Of a stretch of DNA of 42,158 nucleotides, positions 9,025 through 18,427 are shown piece by piece (position 1 is the first letter of the stretch; each line of letters starts with the position of its first letter). This DNA comes from Acidobacteriota bacterium. Lineage in GTDB: Bacteria; Acidobacteriota; Terriglobia; UBA7540. The notes beneath the pieces are model-generated. The model was not told where the DNA came from, did no database searches, and worked only from the letters and a program-made list of their open reading frames with translations. The stretch lies in the NCBI GenBank assembly GCA_003171295.1, contig PMYF01000669.1, forward strand, positions 32,653 through 74,810, written 5' to 3'. Made by a program: the position numbers and the translations under genes.

Positions 9025-11967
9025 CTACCGCCCTGCCCCGGGTGCTGTCGCGGCGTGCCCCATGACCCCCCCGATCGTCTCGGCAGGGTCCCAAGCATCG
9101 ACGGTGAGGTAGGGAGTGCGATTCATGATGTCCGGGTAGTTCACTCCGTTCCCGTCTTCATCGATCGCTTCAAAGTAGTAGAGAATACCTTCCGGAGTAA
9201 GCGGCACACTGGCGCTGTAGCCCGTGCCGCCACGAGGTTGCATCTCGATTTTGAGCCATTCGTACGGTGCGGGCATGCGCTTGTAATACACACGAACCGA
9301 ACTGATCTTGCCCTTTGCCTGTACATCCACGCTCAGAGTGACCGCGTTACTCCGCACACGGCCGGCCGGGGGTGTGTGTGAGATGGCCGGCTTTGAATCG
9401 TTTGCTGTAACGAGAACATGGTACGGGGGTTGGTGTTCGAGCGTGCTCCCATAAGGTCCGAACGGCCCGATATCGCCTTCGAAATAGTACTCGAGATAGC
9501 CGGGGACGACTTGATCCGGGGGGATCTCTCCCACAAAGGTGCGCTCAAACTGATTATCGAGCTTCAGCGGGACCTTCGTGTACCCCGCTTCCTGCGAGTT
9601 ACGATAAAAGAGAAAGATGCCGGTATGTTCCGACTTGCTCGCGTAGGTGGCGGTCACTTTCAGCGCCTCGCCTGGCCGGGTCTTGAAGGGTGGCACGTGC
9701 CCGATGACCGTTTGATACCATTCTGTACCCGGGAGTTGGCGGAATTTCTTTTCGAGGTTGTTGATTTGTTCCCGGTCAACACCCAGGCTTCTGCCTTCAT
9801 CCCGCCAGCGAAATTGGTTGACGCCCATGCGGATCATATCCGGCACGTAGGCATAGTGCTGCTCGGTCACATCTGAGAGTCGATCCCAATCCGCAATGGC
9901 GCGCTCCAGGTCGCTATACGCCTGGCTCAGCTCGGGGTGAGAGTGAGCCTGGTAATAAAACTGCAGGTGCGTGGCGGAGCGGATGCGGTCACCATAGTAG
10001 CGTCCCAGCCAGCCCAAGGCGATGATGTCCTGCCGGATGCAATCGAACTCCTTGGGTGAGGTCGGATTCAGTTTTGCAGCCTCCTCGATGGCGCTCTGCC
10101 CCGCGTCAGCAGCCGCTCCCAGGTAATCCGCGGCTTCCCAGGGATTCAGCTTGCCATTGGCAACGTGCTGCAGGCGATCGTTCACATAATCCCCGGGACC
10201 CGCCATGGCGGTGCGATCGATGGGGCGAATCCGAAGGAAGTCGTCGATGTTTCCATCCGCCGGCACAAACCTGTGTCCCTGCCAGATTTGCTCCCAGGTT
10301 CCTCCAAACCCATGATCGCCATTTTCGAATTCCGGCCCGAACTCCTGATGGTCCATCCCCTGGTTGTGATAGGAGAAAATAAACGGAACAACCTTGCTGC
10401 CTTCCACCACGGCCTGGAAGATTCGGGGCCCCGCCTGCAGCCCGAAGCGGCGCTCAAATTCACTCAACCATACTTGTTCTGGAACGTCCGGGTCGTAGGC
10501 GGTCCTTCCCCAGGTCAGGTGCCACAGCCACTCACGCTCAAACATCCACTTGTAGAAGCTGTGATCCGTCTTGGGGTTATTGTGGAGATAATCCGCGGCT
10601 GGACAATACGCTTCCATAGGCTCCATGGAGAAGCCCACACCGTTTCCAAACTTGCAGCTCCGCACCGTGCGCCGGGCAAATTCCGGGGAGCCCCAGTAGA
10701 AGATCCTATGCGTACCGTGCGCGCGGATTTGCCAGAGGATCGAGTAATTCCGCGGGTAATTGGTATAGTCCTCGTAAGAGCCGCTGGGCGGATAAGCGCG
10801 TCCTCCGATGGCCGCCTGGTAGGGAGAGCCCAACTGCTCACCGTTGTACTTGGGCTCGATATAGAGGTGGTGCCGGGAGGCTGCGGCAAGTTCACGAACC
10901 TTGTGCGGATAGGCAATCCAGGTGCGGGCATAAATGTTCAGGCTTGCCGGGAACGCGTCTAAAGCCGCGAGATACGTCCTCTTAAAGAAATCCTCCGGCT
11001 GCCCCGATTCCCCCACGCGGAAGCCAAACATCCAGAGTTCAGGGAGCTGCTTCAGGAAGCTCGTCACCGCCTGGCGCGTATAATCTTCCAGCCGCGGTCC
11101 TTGCAGAAACTCCTGCTCAACGGGCGCCCAGCGTTCATCTTTCATCCAGTGCCGGGTTTTCCAGGGACCGATGGGCGCCGGCGCTTCGTAGTTCATGTAT
11201 GCGACTTTGATCCCACGGTCGGCCGCCGCGCGCACCATCCAGCGAAAGCGTTCCATATTCTTGCGCGCCCGCTCGGGGCCAACGCCGACGTCGGGGAAAT
11301 CGGGCAAGCTCACGAAATAGGAGAAGCCGTTTGGGAAAGCCAGCGTCACAGCATCGCAAGGACCGTGAATGTCCAGCAGGTTATACCGGTCGCGCGCCAT
11401 CATATCCAGGTAGCCGTTCCAGTATTCGTCCGACCAGAACGCTCCTGCCGGCTCGTCGATGTCCTGAGTGGTGAGGAACATGTTGATGCCGCGCAGTTCG
11501 AGAAAAGGAGACTTGGTGGTTGGCTTGATCTGGCCTGCGATGTCGCCTCCCTTCGCCCAACCAATTTGCTCGGCCAGATCAAAAGCTCCGTACATCGCCC
11601 CGGTCGGGTCACTCCCTTCCACCACAACCCTTTTTCGAGAGGAGACGGAGATAACGTAAGACTCCGGCGACTGCGGCACCGTGGGCCGGTTCCCTTCTAA
11701 CCTACGCAGGTGTGCGTCACCAGGCTGCCCGATGAGGATCTCGATCTCCGCCGATGGAGTGGCCGCTGCGGAGGTCTTGAGGCCCTTGGCTTCGAGGGCT
11801 CGGCGGATCTCCTCCGCACCAAACTTCATCTGGGGAGCCGCCCTTTCGGGGAGCACCAGGCTCACGGGCTGGCTCTTGGGAGCAGCCTTTGCCATGGACA
11901 GAAGGCACATCGCTATGGTTAGAAGTCGAATCAGGTGATGCCGGATAGATCCTGGCAATGTGTTCAT
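9025..11967 (-). CDS. Secreted GH67-like glycosidase, copy A
   Basis: The protein has 980 residues. The ATG at 11967 has a GGGAGA ribosome site; a TTG at 11991 would add eight residues. Residues 1-28 form a signal peptide. Residues about 33-150 resemble the mixed alpha/beta N-domain found before the barrel in GH67/GH20/GH115-type enzymes (VVEGSDPTGAMYGAFDLAE). Residues 155-480 are a TIM barrel with RYNLLDIHGPCDA, GIKVAYMNYEAPAP, FRVGESG (Glu320) and YIEPKYNGEQLG (Glu371), the last two being candidate catalytic acids. A helical region follows (about 560-720) and then two Ig-like beta domains (about 760-970). Known relatives of this architecture act on glucuronosyl or amino-sugar linkages; family and substrate here are inference. 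It is closely similar to the protein at 24624-27527 and follows an esterase gene by 176 bases on the same strand. Confidence 0.8.
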   Translation of the reverse strand: MNTLPGSIRHHLIRLLTIAMCLLSMAKAAPKSQPVSLVLPERAAPQMKFGAEEIRRALEAKGLKTSAAATPSAEIEILIGQPGDAHLRRLEGNRPTVPQSPESYVISVSSRKRVVVEGSDPTGAMYGAFDLAEQIGWAKGGDIAGQIKPTTKSPFLELRGINMFLTTQDIDEPAGAFWSDEYWNGYLDMMARDRYNLLDIHGPCDAVTLAFPNGFSYFVSLPDFPDVGVGPERARKNMERFRWMVRAAADRGIKVAYMNYEAPAPIGPWKTRHWMKDERWAPVEQEFLQGPRLEDYTRQAVTSFLKQLPELWMFGFRVGESGQPEDFFKRTYLAALDAFPASLNIYARTWIAYPHKVRELAAASRHHLYIEPKYNGEQLGSPYQAAIGGRAYPPSGSYEDYTNYPRNYSILWQIRAHGTHRIFYWGSPEFARRTVRSCKFGNGVGFSMEPMEAYCPAADYLHNNPKTDHSFYKWMFEREWLWHLTWGRTAYDPDVPEQVWLSEFERRFGLQAGPRIFQAVVEGSKVVPFIFSYHNQGMDHQEFGPEFENGDHGFGGTWEQIWQGHRFVPADGNIDDFLRIRPIDRTAMAGPGDYVNDRLQHVANGKLNPWEAADYLGAAADAGQSAIEEAAKLNPTSPKEFDCIRQDIIALGWLGRYYGDRIRSATHLQFYYQAHSHPELSQAYSDLERAIADWDRLSDVTEQHYAYVPDMIRMGVNQFRWRDEGRSLGVDREQINNLEKKFRQLPGTEWYQTVIGHVPPFKTRPGEALKVTATYASKSEHTGIFLFYRNSQEAGYTKVPLKLDNQFERTFVGEIPPDQVVPGYLEYYFEGDIGPFGPYGSTLEHQPPYHVLVTANDSKPAISHTPPAGRVRSNAVTLSVDVQAKGKISSVRVYYKRMPAPYEWLKIEMQPRGGTGYSASVPLTPEGILYYFEAIDEDGNGVNYPDIMNRTPYLTVDAWDPAETIGGVMGHAATAPGAGR

Positions 11968-12143
11968 GACCGTTTTCTCCCGCTGGACCAATGATGACGA
12001 CCTCGGTGTACCGTACTCGGGAAAGAAATGCTTCCAGGCAGATCAGCCAGTCTCTTAGAACCCACCTGGTTCAAAGCCGGATGTCTTCACGCGAACCGAG
12101 AGCATCACTGGCCGCGACGCGTTTCGAACAATCCGGCGCCTCG

Positions 12144-14135
12144 CTAATCCTTCTTCGGCTTGACGTAGCGCTCCACCGTAACCGCAGTCGGGGCAGCCAG
12201 GGCAGTCAGCCGATCCAGATCAAACTGCTTATAGAGGTCCAGGCAGAACAGTTCGGGCGCCTCCCAGAAGTTCACCGGAGCCTCCAGCAGGTAGCCCAGG
12301 CTGGGCATGCCTTCATGCACGACGACGCTTGAAAACAGATTCGGCTCCAGAGCGGAGGCGACGAGCGCTGCCACCTGACTGCGGATTCCCGTGGCCTCCA
12401 GCCGGATCTTTTGGGAACTGCCTGTCTTTTGAAACCAGTGTGCGATCTCAACCAGTTGGGCGGACCTCATTCCGAGCGGGCGGTCCCCCAGTCCGTGGAA
12501 AATCTGCACGTAGCCCGGGCCGAGGTCCTTCCAGGCATCACCTGAAAACAAGAGGTCGACGGCCAGCACTTGCTCACCTCGATTGACACGCTCTGCAACC
12601 TCCGCACCCGCCCCCTTCTTCCCCTTGTCGCTGAGCACGATAGTCAAGGGAGAGTTGTCCGGACCATGGATAACTTTAAGCCAAACCGCGTCAGCATTGA
12701 GGCCGTTGCTCATCAGGAACAGGTAGGATTTTGTCTCTACCCCATTATGCTTGGTATTGGCAACCACCCAGGTACTGGTGATGCTCGTCGCCTTGGAGCG
12801 AACTACGCTGGCTAGCTTTTGCCGCTCAGCCGCAGCCCATGCCCCGGAACTTGCCGAATCCGCCGGAGCTTCTGCCCGTGTGATTTGCCGCCCAACTCTC
12901 TGCGCCAATCCCAGGATCGTGAGGTTATCTTTGGGAAGACCTACGACCAGATCGTCATAGCTCTTGATTTCCTGCGCCACCCCCGCCTCGCTATCGATGG
13001 GAGGAAGGTCGAATTGCTTGCTCAGGAAAGCGTAGGCGCTGAGACGGTTGTCAAGCTGGTAGTTGTGGCTTCCCGGGTCCCGGTTCTCATGCCACTGGAG
13101 GTCGCTTTCTTTCCCGTACAGCCGGAAAAAGGGTTTAGTCCCTTCGAAGACAAGAGGCTTAACCAAGGGCGCACGGAAGCAACAGTCATCTTCAGCGTTG
13201 TACACCAACAGCATGGGGCGCGGCGCCATTAAAGCTGCCAAGTGCGTGTAATCCCGGCCATCGTAGAGATCGGTGGCGGACTGCTCAACATCGCCCAGGT
13301 CACCATAAGCCTTCACTTCCACCCGTGTGCGGATTGAGGAAAAGCCCGCGACGGGGATGGAAACCCTCACCCTTTCGTCCAAGGCGCTTAACAGAATCGT
13401 TTGCCAGCCGCCCCCCGAAAGGCCGGTAACCGCCAGTCGGTTGCGGTCAACATGGGGGTGGTCATAGAGATAGTCAAGGCCCCTCCGCATGGCAAGGTAG
13501 AACAACCCCATTTCGTTCATGCCGACCAGGTCGAGGTGGGCTCCGAACCAGTGCTCGTTTCCACGCGCGGCCAACTCCCCAAAAGAGAACCACTCCAAAT
13601 TCAAGGCCAGCATGCCGTGCTTGGCCATCGCGATGCACCGCTTCTGCTTGAACTCCACGGCCTTGCCTGGTGCCCCCACGTGCCCATGCACGTTCAGGAC
13701 GGCCGGAACCTTGCCCTGGAGATTCTCCGGCTCATAGAGAATGGCCGTGGATTGAAAGCCTGGCACGATTTCGTAGCGCAGCTTGCGGAGCTTGTAGCCT
13801 TTGCCACCTTCGATCACGCCCAGGTCTTCGAACTTCGAAGGTGAGTTCACCCACTCTTTGGGCCAGCCGTGATAAGCCACGTCCAGCATTTGCTGGCGCA
13901 ATTTCTGAGCCTGGGCAGTCCACTGCTCGGCGCTGGTCGCGACCGGTGGGGGGGCGACCCGATTCACCAAGTACTGGCGCACCTGGAACCCGGCAACAGC
14001 CGGTGGGATGATTTCGTCCCCCAAAATAGGCCCGAGCGTTTCAGAGTCAGTCTGGGCAAAAGCCAAACCCGCGATGACGTGCATCAGAATAACTGCCAAT
14101 GAATACTGTTTCAAAATAGGCAATACCATACGCAT
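12144..14135 (-). CDS. Secreted two-domain alpha/beta-hydrolase esterase, copy 2
   Basis: The product has 663 residues. The ATG at 14135 is chosen for its GGGGAGG ribosome site six bases away. Residues 1-28 form a signal peptide. Residues about 110-390 form the active alpha/beta hydrolase: nucleophile elbow GLSGGGWQT (Ser240), acid loop LLVYNAEDD (Asp316 or Asp317) and DPGSHNYQ (His357). Residues about 450-655 look like a second, degenerate hydrolase domain with no GxSxG, although it keeps a conserved VVVHEGMPSLG segment. This layout is shared with the other two esterases in the window. By family such enzymes remove acetyl, methyl or aromatic esters from polysaccharides. It lies between the TonB receptor and a GH67-like gene in one transcription direction, which points to removal of side-chain esters before glycosidase action. 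Confidence 0.8.
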   Translation of the reverse strand: MRMVLPILKQYSLAVILMHVIAGLAFAQTDSETLGPILGDEIIPPAVAGFQVRQYLVNRVAPPPVATSAEQWTAQAQKLRQQMLDVAYHGWPKEWVNSPSKFEDLGVIEGGKGYKLRKLRYEIVPGFQSTAILYEPENLQGKVPAVLNVHGHVGAPGKAVEFKQKRCIAMAKHGMLALNLEWFSFGELAARGNEHWFGAHLDLVGMNEMGLFYLAMRRGLDYLYDHPHVDRNRLAVTGLSGGGWQTILLSALDERVRVSIPVAGFSSIRTRVEVKAYGDLGDVEQSATDLYDGRDYTHLAALMAPRPMLLVYNAEDDCCFRAPLVKPLVFEGTKPFFRLYGKESDLQWHENRDPGSHNYQLDNRLSAYAFLSKQFDLPPIDSEAGVAQEIKSYDDLVVGLPKDNLTILGLAQRVGRQITRAEAPADSASSGAWAAAERQKLASVVRSKATSITSTWVVANTKHNGVETKSYLFLMSNGLNADAVWLKVIHGPDNSPLTIVLSDKGKKGAGAEVAERVNRGEQVLAVDLLFSGDAWKDLGPGYVQIFHGLGDRPLGMRSAQLVEIAHWFQKTGSSQKIRLEATGIRSQVAALVASALEPNLFSSVVVHEGMPSLGYLLEAPVNFWEAPELFCLDLYKQFDLDRLTALAAPTAVTVERYVKPKKD

Positions 14136-14358
14136 GCGAACCTCCCCTCTCAAGTGGACTCCCCAGAATGCGAACCTTCCCGGCAATTTGGCTGCTCCTC
14201 CGCTTGCTTATGAAGGTTCAACCTGCCGCTTCATGGTGCTTTGCCGTTGACACGGATTCCAAACAAGGTGCCGGCCTGCTGAGAGGCCAGCCGAAACGAA
14301 TGACCGGGGCAATGCCCTGCGCCAGGAGGCCACTCCCCACTCGTGCGGGCCAAAAAGC

Positions 14359-14405
14359 TGGCGCTCACGGGATTCTCGGATCTGGATCAAATCCCGTGAG
14401 CGCCA
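14359..14405. repeat. Long perfect hairpin (16-bp stem)
   Basis: The arms GGCGCTCACGGGATT (14360-14374) and its exact complement (14390-14404) are separated by 15 bases, and one more T-A pair extends the stem outward. There is no U-run, so it is not a standard rho-independent terminator. It could stabilise the receptor mRNA end, attenuate expression of the downstream esterase and glycosidase, or be a dispersed repeat. Confidence 0.8.
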
Positions 14406-14429
14406 TGGTGGTCCAGATTGGTAGGCGCA

Positions 14430-14455
14430 GGTGCCGTCCCTTGCGAGACGGCACC
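14430..14455. repeat. Hairpin just downstream of the TonB receptor gene
   Basis: GGTGCCGTC (14430-14438) and its exact complement (14447-14455) flank an eight-base loop. It lies 18 bases past the receptor stop codon. The GC-rich stem without a U-run suggests an mRNA-stabilising or partly terminating structure, or a dispersed palindromic repeat. Confidence 0.7.
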
Positions 14456-14472
14456 CACGGTTGGAGTTAGTG

Positions 14473-17400
14473 CTAGAAAGTCACCTTACCCCCAAGTTGG
14501 ATATTGCGCGGGGTAGTGACGGCCCCGGTGACTTCGCCGAAGTACGGGCTCGCCAGATCGTTGTAGAACGCCCCGCCTTGGCCCCAGGTTGTACCCTGCG
14601 AGAAAACGTGCCAGTTCCACAGGTTGAACATTTCCGCACGGATCTGGAATTTCACACGCTCCGTAATCGAAAAGGTCTTCTCGAGACTCACATCATGGTT
14701 GTGGAAACCAAAGCCCCGGAAGTTCGTTACCCGCGGTCCTTGGCCCGGGTTGAAGGCAAACACGCCATTGTTGGTGCCATTCTCGAAAGCAGCTGCGTTC
14801 AACAAGGGTTGGTGCTGGTCGCCGCCGGGACTAAAGCTTCCCTTGCTTTGCGCAAAGGGATTCGATCCCGGGATGAGCCCTGGTTCGCATCCCATATAGA
14901 ACTGCCCCGGAATGTTGCACTGGCTTGAGTAAATGCTGAAAGGTATGGCTGATTGGGCGCGGAAGATGCTGGTTAGCTGCCAGCCTCCCACGGCCTTGTT
15001 GAGGACAGCACCCTCAAATCCACTCCGGCTCAAGAAGCGCTTCCCCTTCCCAAAGGGTAGCTGATAGACAAGCGCAATTGACAGGGTGTCGGGGACATCC
15101 TGCAGGTCCAGGGACTTGTTGCGGTTCCTCTGATACGGCGAAAACTCCGTTCCATTCCAATTCGTCGAATTCGCCTGGATGTCGGCATTGGTGCTGATGT
15201 ATTTGCTGTGGGTGTACGAGGTCATCATCCAGAGCCCATGCCCGAAGCGCTTTTCGACCTTGAGTTGGAATGATTCGTAACTCGAGTTCCCGGCGTTTTC
15301 GTTATTGGGATTCAGGGAGCCGCAAAATTGCGGATAGGGGACAAGCGCTTGGGCCACGCTGGGAGAGCATTGCCCGTTCGTCATCTGCTCCACCCAGCCC
15401 GCATAGGGGATGCTCACGCCGTCCTTCACAGTGTCACCCGGCTGGAACTGGTCGTACAGCGCGGTCCCTTTGGAAAGCAGACTGGGATCCAATACGTTGA
15501 TGGGGAGCATCCAGGAAATGACGTGCGTCCCTTTGTTGGCCACGTATGCCCCGGTGACGTACAAGTCATTCGTAAATTGATGCTCAATTGTAAGGTTCCA
15601 CTGCTGCATGTTGGGAGGACGACCCGGCGCGAATTCGCGGTACAAACCCGGACTCTTGCCGTTGTCGAAGCCCAGAGAGTAGAAGGGCGGCAGTTGACCG
15701 AGGTTCTTCCCGTTAAATCCATCGGTGAGAAGACCCTCGGGGGTTATGCCACCATTCTGGGATGAAAACTGAACGGTGCTGTTGAAACCGTCACGGCCGC
15801 CACTGACTCCCGAATTCCAACCGGGGTACATCAGGAGTTGGTAAAAGATGCCGTACCCGGTGCGAATGACGGTCTTGGGAGTCAGGGAATAGGCAAAACC
15901 GATGCGCGGCGCAACACCTTTATACCAGATTGATTCAGGATACGCCCGGCCCAGAGATGCCCCGCCTGCCGTGCCGCCTGCAAAGACCAAAGCTCCCGGC
16001 AGACCTCCCGCATCAGGGTTTGCCAGATTGGGGTCAATCAGGGACATGTGATTGTACTTCTCCCTGGTTGGCGCGGAAATATCCCACCGGACACCGTAAT
16101 TGAAAGTTAACTTGGGGTTGATCTTGTAAGTATCGCTGGCATACATGGCAAGATACTTCTGGCGGATGTACTGAGAGGGGAGGGTCAGGATAGACTCGTT
16201 GAGTGTTCCGACATACCCCAGGAGGAAACTGGCCATTCCATTGCCGCTCTTCCCACCCAGCAGCCCGGTGTTGAGCGCGGAGAAGGAAGCGGAGCCTGGT
16301 TCGCCAAAGTCGCTCCTCTCCTTATCCTGCAAGGCGCGCCATTCTGTGCCGATTGAAACGTTGTGCCGCCCCTTTACCCAGGTTACATGGTCGTTAGCAA
16401 TGTAAGCGGGCCGGGTGGTCTCGCCGTTGCCATTGCATCCGAATCCGTAGTAGCCATCAATCCCGATGGTGGGAGGGAAGGCGTTGCTGCGAGCCCCTGG
16501 AATGCCGGGAATGACGTTGGCATAGGGTGCGTCACTGCACACGATCACCGAAAGGATGTCGTTATATCCGAGGTTGAAGTTGTTCAACAGGTTCGGCCGC
16601 AGCGTATGGTCCCAGTTCAACCGGTTGGCAAAATCGTAGTTGGGCTGGCGGAAGGAGTTGGGATCGATGCGCTTGTCGAAGATTGTCTGATTGTTTCCGA
16701 AAGAGCCAAAATAGTGAATCACCACAGAAACGTGGTCACTGTCACCGACGTAGTGATCGGCGCGAATGTCGATCACCGTGCTGTCCGCGTTGACCGACCC
16801 TGTGGGAGGATTGGGCGGCGTGTAATTGTTTAAGATCCCTGGCAAGTTTGGCGCCGGCAAGTACTTGAGCCAGCTCTGGGCCGGGGAAGCCGCGAGACGT
16901 GGATCGGTAGAGCAGATCACATTGGGTTGGGAGCCCCCACAACCCATGAATTGGTCCCGCAGAAAAGGATTGTTCGCTAAGCTGAGGGTTGCATTCGGGT
17001 CGTAGTTAGGATTGACCCGGGTCGTGGCGGGGTCAAAAATAGGGATGAGGTTCCCCTCGGCATCTTTATAATCGGTGAAGTCACCCTGCCGTTCTTGCAT
17101 CGTGGGGATGGTTTCCTTGGGAGCCGTTACAGAGCCACGCAGACGGAAGCCTTCATAGTTCAGAAATGCATAAGTTTTCTTTCGGCCCGACCAGGCAAGC
17201 CACGGGATCTTGATGGGGCCGCCAATGGTCGCGCCAAAGTCACTTTCGTTATCCTTCGGCCGGCCCGGAACGCCCCATTGCCGCGCATTCAGAGCGCGGT
17301 TGCGAGCTAAGAAGTAGGCGGAGCCGTGCCAGGTGTCTGTTCCCGACTTGGTGACCGCGGTGAGGACTGAGGAGGAGGCGCCGCCGAACTGCGCGTCGTA

Positions 17401-18102
17401 ATTCGCGGTCAGCAGGGTGATTTCCTGAATCGCTTCAGGCGAGAAAGGGTGGCCGGTTACGCCCAGTTCGATGCCGTTCTGTCCGAGTGAGCCATCGATA
17501 ATGGAGGCGCCATCCAGTATGGCTTCGTCGCCTTCGTTGATGCCACCGTTGACACGCGTGTTGAAGTTGAGGTGGTCCTCGTCTCCGCCGGTGGTCACAC
17601 CTGGAAGCAGGCGGGCAAAAGCCACCGCCGAGCGCGTGTGCCCAGACAGAATCAAAGGCAGTTGTTCGAGGTTCTGCGGGGCAATTGTCCCTTTCTGCTC
17701 CGGATTGTCAAAATTGAGGGGCGAGGCATTTGCCTGTACCTCCACTGTCTGAGATGCCGTTCCCAGCTCCAGCTTCAAGTCCAAACGAACCGAGGTGGCA
17801 ACGTTGAGCAGAATTCCTTTCTGCTCGTAGTCACGAAAACCCTTGGCGGCGACCAAGAGGTCATAAGCACCCGGCATTAAGTTCTGATACGAGTAGAGGC
17901 CATCCGAGCCTGTTGTGGTCTTGGTCACGGCCCCAGTGGCCAGCGCCCGAAGCGTCAATTGGGCATTCGGAACCACTGCCGCGCTCGGATCACTTACCGT
18001 TCCACTGATGGAACCTCGTAAAGCCTGTCCCCACATGATGGAAGGAACAAGCAGAAACCCTGCGACTAGAAACAGCAGATAAGTCCTGCAATGTCGATGC
18101 AT
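14473..18102 (-). CDS. TonB-dependent receptor, Oar/Cna-type with carboxypeptidase-regulatory domain
   Basis: The protein has 1209 residues from ATG 18102, which begins a clear signal peptide (LLFLVAGFLLVPSIMWGQ). The upstream in-frame extension to 18207 is charged and unlikely. Residues about 28-110 are a carboxypeptidase-regulatory-like beta-sandwich (GSISGTVSDPSAAVVPNAQL, GLYSYQNLMPGAYDLLV). A plug domain follows (about 150-270, with AILDGASIIDGSLGQNG and EITLLTANYDAQFGGASSSV). The rest is a long beta-barrel with large loops that ends in the aromatic-terminated GGKVTF expected of outer-membrane barrels. Such receptors import ligands across the outer membrane with TonB energy; in Acidobacteriota they replace SusCD pairs in carbohydrate loci. 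The ligand is probably an oligosaccharide, judged only from the neighbours. It appears to be the first gene of a minus-strand unit with an esterase and a glycosidase. Confidence 0.9.
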   Translation of the reverse strand: MHRHCRTYLLFLVAGFLLVPSIMWGQALRGSISGTVSDPSAAVVPNAQLTLRALATGAVTKTTTGSDGLYSYQNLMPGAYDLLVAAKGFRDYEQKGILLNVATSVRLDLKLELGTASQTVEVQANASPLNFDNPEQKGTIAPQNLEQLPLILSGHTRSAVAFARLLPGVTTGGDEDHLNFNTRVNGGINEGDEAILDGASIIDGSLGQNGIELGVTGHPFSPEAIQEITLLTANYDAQFGGASSSVLTAVTKSGTDTWHGSAYFLARNRALNARQWGVPGRPKDNESDFGATIGGPIKIPWLAWSGRKKTYAFLNYEGFRLRGSVTAPKETIPTMQERQGDFTDYKDAEGNLIPIFDPATTRVNPNYDPNATLSLANNPFLRDQFMGCGGSQPNVICSTDPRLAASPAQSWLKYLPAPNLPGILNNYTPPNPPTGSVNADSTVIDIRADHYVGDSDHVSVVIHYFGSFGNNQTIFDKRIDPNSFRQPNYDFANRLNWDHTLRPNLLNNFNLGYNDILSVIVCSDAPYANVIPGIPGARSNAFPPTIGIDGYYGFGCNGNGETTRPAYIANDHVTWVKGRHNVSIGTEWRALQDKERSDFGEPGSASFSALNTGLLGGKSGNGMASFLLGYVGTLNESILTLPSQYIRQKYLAMYASDTYKINPKLTFNYGVRWDISAPTREKYNHMSLIDPNLANPDAGGLPGALVFAGGTAGGASLGRAYPESIWYKGVAPRIGFAYSLTPKTVIRTGYGIFYQLLMYPGWNSGVSGGRDGFNSTVQFSSQNGGITPEGLLTDGFNGKNLGQLPPFYSLGFDNGKSPGLYREFAPGRPPNMQQWNLTIEHQFTNDLYVTGAYVANKGTHVISWMLPINVLDPSLLSKGTALYDQFQPGDTVKDGVSIPYAGWVEQMTNGQCSPSVAQALVPYPQFCGSLNPNNENAGNSSYESFQLKVEKRFGHGLWMMTSYTHSKYISTNADIQANSTNWNGTEFSPYQRNRNKSLDLQDVPDTLSIALVYQLPFGKGKRFLSRSGFEGAVLNKAVGGWQLTSIFRAQSAIPFSIYSSQCNIPGQFYMGCEPGLIPGSNPFAQSKGSFSPGGDQHQPLLNAAAFENGTNNGVFAFNPGQGPRVTNFRGFGFHNHDVSLEKTFSITERVKFQIRAEMFNLWNWHVFSQGTTWGQGGAFYNDLASPYFGEVTGAVTTPRNIQLGGKVTF

Positions 18103-18297
18103 TTTGGAAAGTCTCCTCTCTGAAGCCCGACGAGACACGTAAGAGTAATGACTGCAGCGCTGCCTATCAACTTGACTGGTTCGGTCTAACGGCGATCTCC
18201 GACCCACCTTTCGTCCTGCTTTTCAGACTCCTGCCAATTGCCGATCTCATTGATCCGTTCGCTCAGGTTTTACCCTTCAGGCACGCTCGGTGGGCGA

Positions 18298-18326
18298 AGT
18301 AAAGCATGCTCGGTGCAACGTGTCAA
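18298..18326 (-). promoter_or_regulatory. Sigma70-type promoter of the TonB receptor
   Basis: Read on the minus strand there is a perfect -35 TTGACA (18321-18326), a 17-base spacer and a -10 TTTACT (18298-18303, four of six consensus bases). Transcription would begin near 18291 and leave about 190 bases of leader before the ATG at 18102. Confidence 0.6.
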
Positions 18327-18362
18327 GCGATTTTTCAGGCAATCTTGCCGATAGAGAACAGG

Positions 18363-18390
18363 TGATATTCATAACTATCGACATATATCA
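18363..18390. repeat. Left copy of AT-rich inverted repeat, itself palindromic
   Basis: This 28-base site begins TGATAT and ends ATATCA (perfect inverted hexamers around 16 bases). Its reverse complement closely matches 19269-19293 (shared cores GATAGTTATG and AATATCA, with small gaps). It lies 37 bases upstream of the receptor -35 and 38 bases before the HTH gene start, so it could be an element end or an operator. Confidence 0.6.
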
Positions 18391-18427
18391 AGTTCCCTCG
18401 AATCCCTGGCCGTGTTAAGCTGTTCCC

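Larger units (their letters stand above)
14136..14472. other. Intergenic region with two strong hairpins
   Basis: This stretch separates the TonB receptor stop from the downstream esterase start. It contains two near-perfect inverted repeats, listed separately, and otherwise no coding sequence that I can support. Confidence 0.6.
18103..18427. other. Divergent regulatory region between TonB receptor and HTH gene
   Basis: This stretch of 325 bases holds the receptor promoter (18298-18326), an approximately 190-base leader for the receptor and an AT-rich palindromic repeat (18363-18390) that lies between the divergent genes. No ORF of note is present. Confidence 0.6.

Noticed and set aside
10165..10962. 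A 265-codon plus-strand ORF
   Set aside because: It lies entirely opposite the GH67-like copy A gene, and the corresponding opposite-strand ORF recurs in copy B (25572-26327), which is expected from the paralogy of the true genes.
14473..18102. A SusC/SusD-type system
   Set aside because: The receptor is of the Oar/Cna type with a carboxypeptidase-regulatory N-domain, and no SusD-like lipoprotein gene is present next to it.
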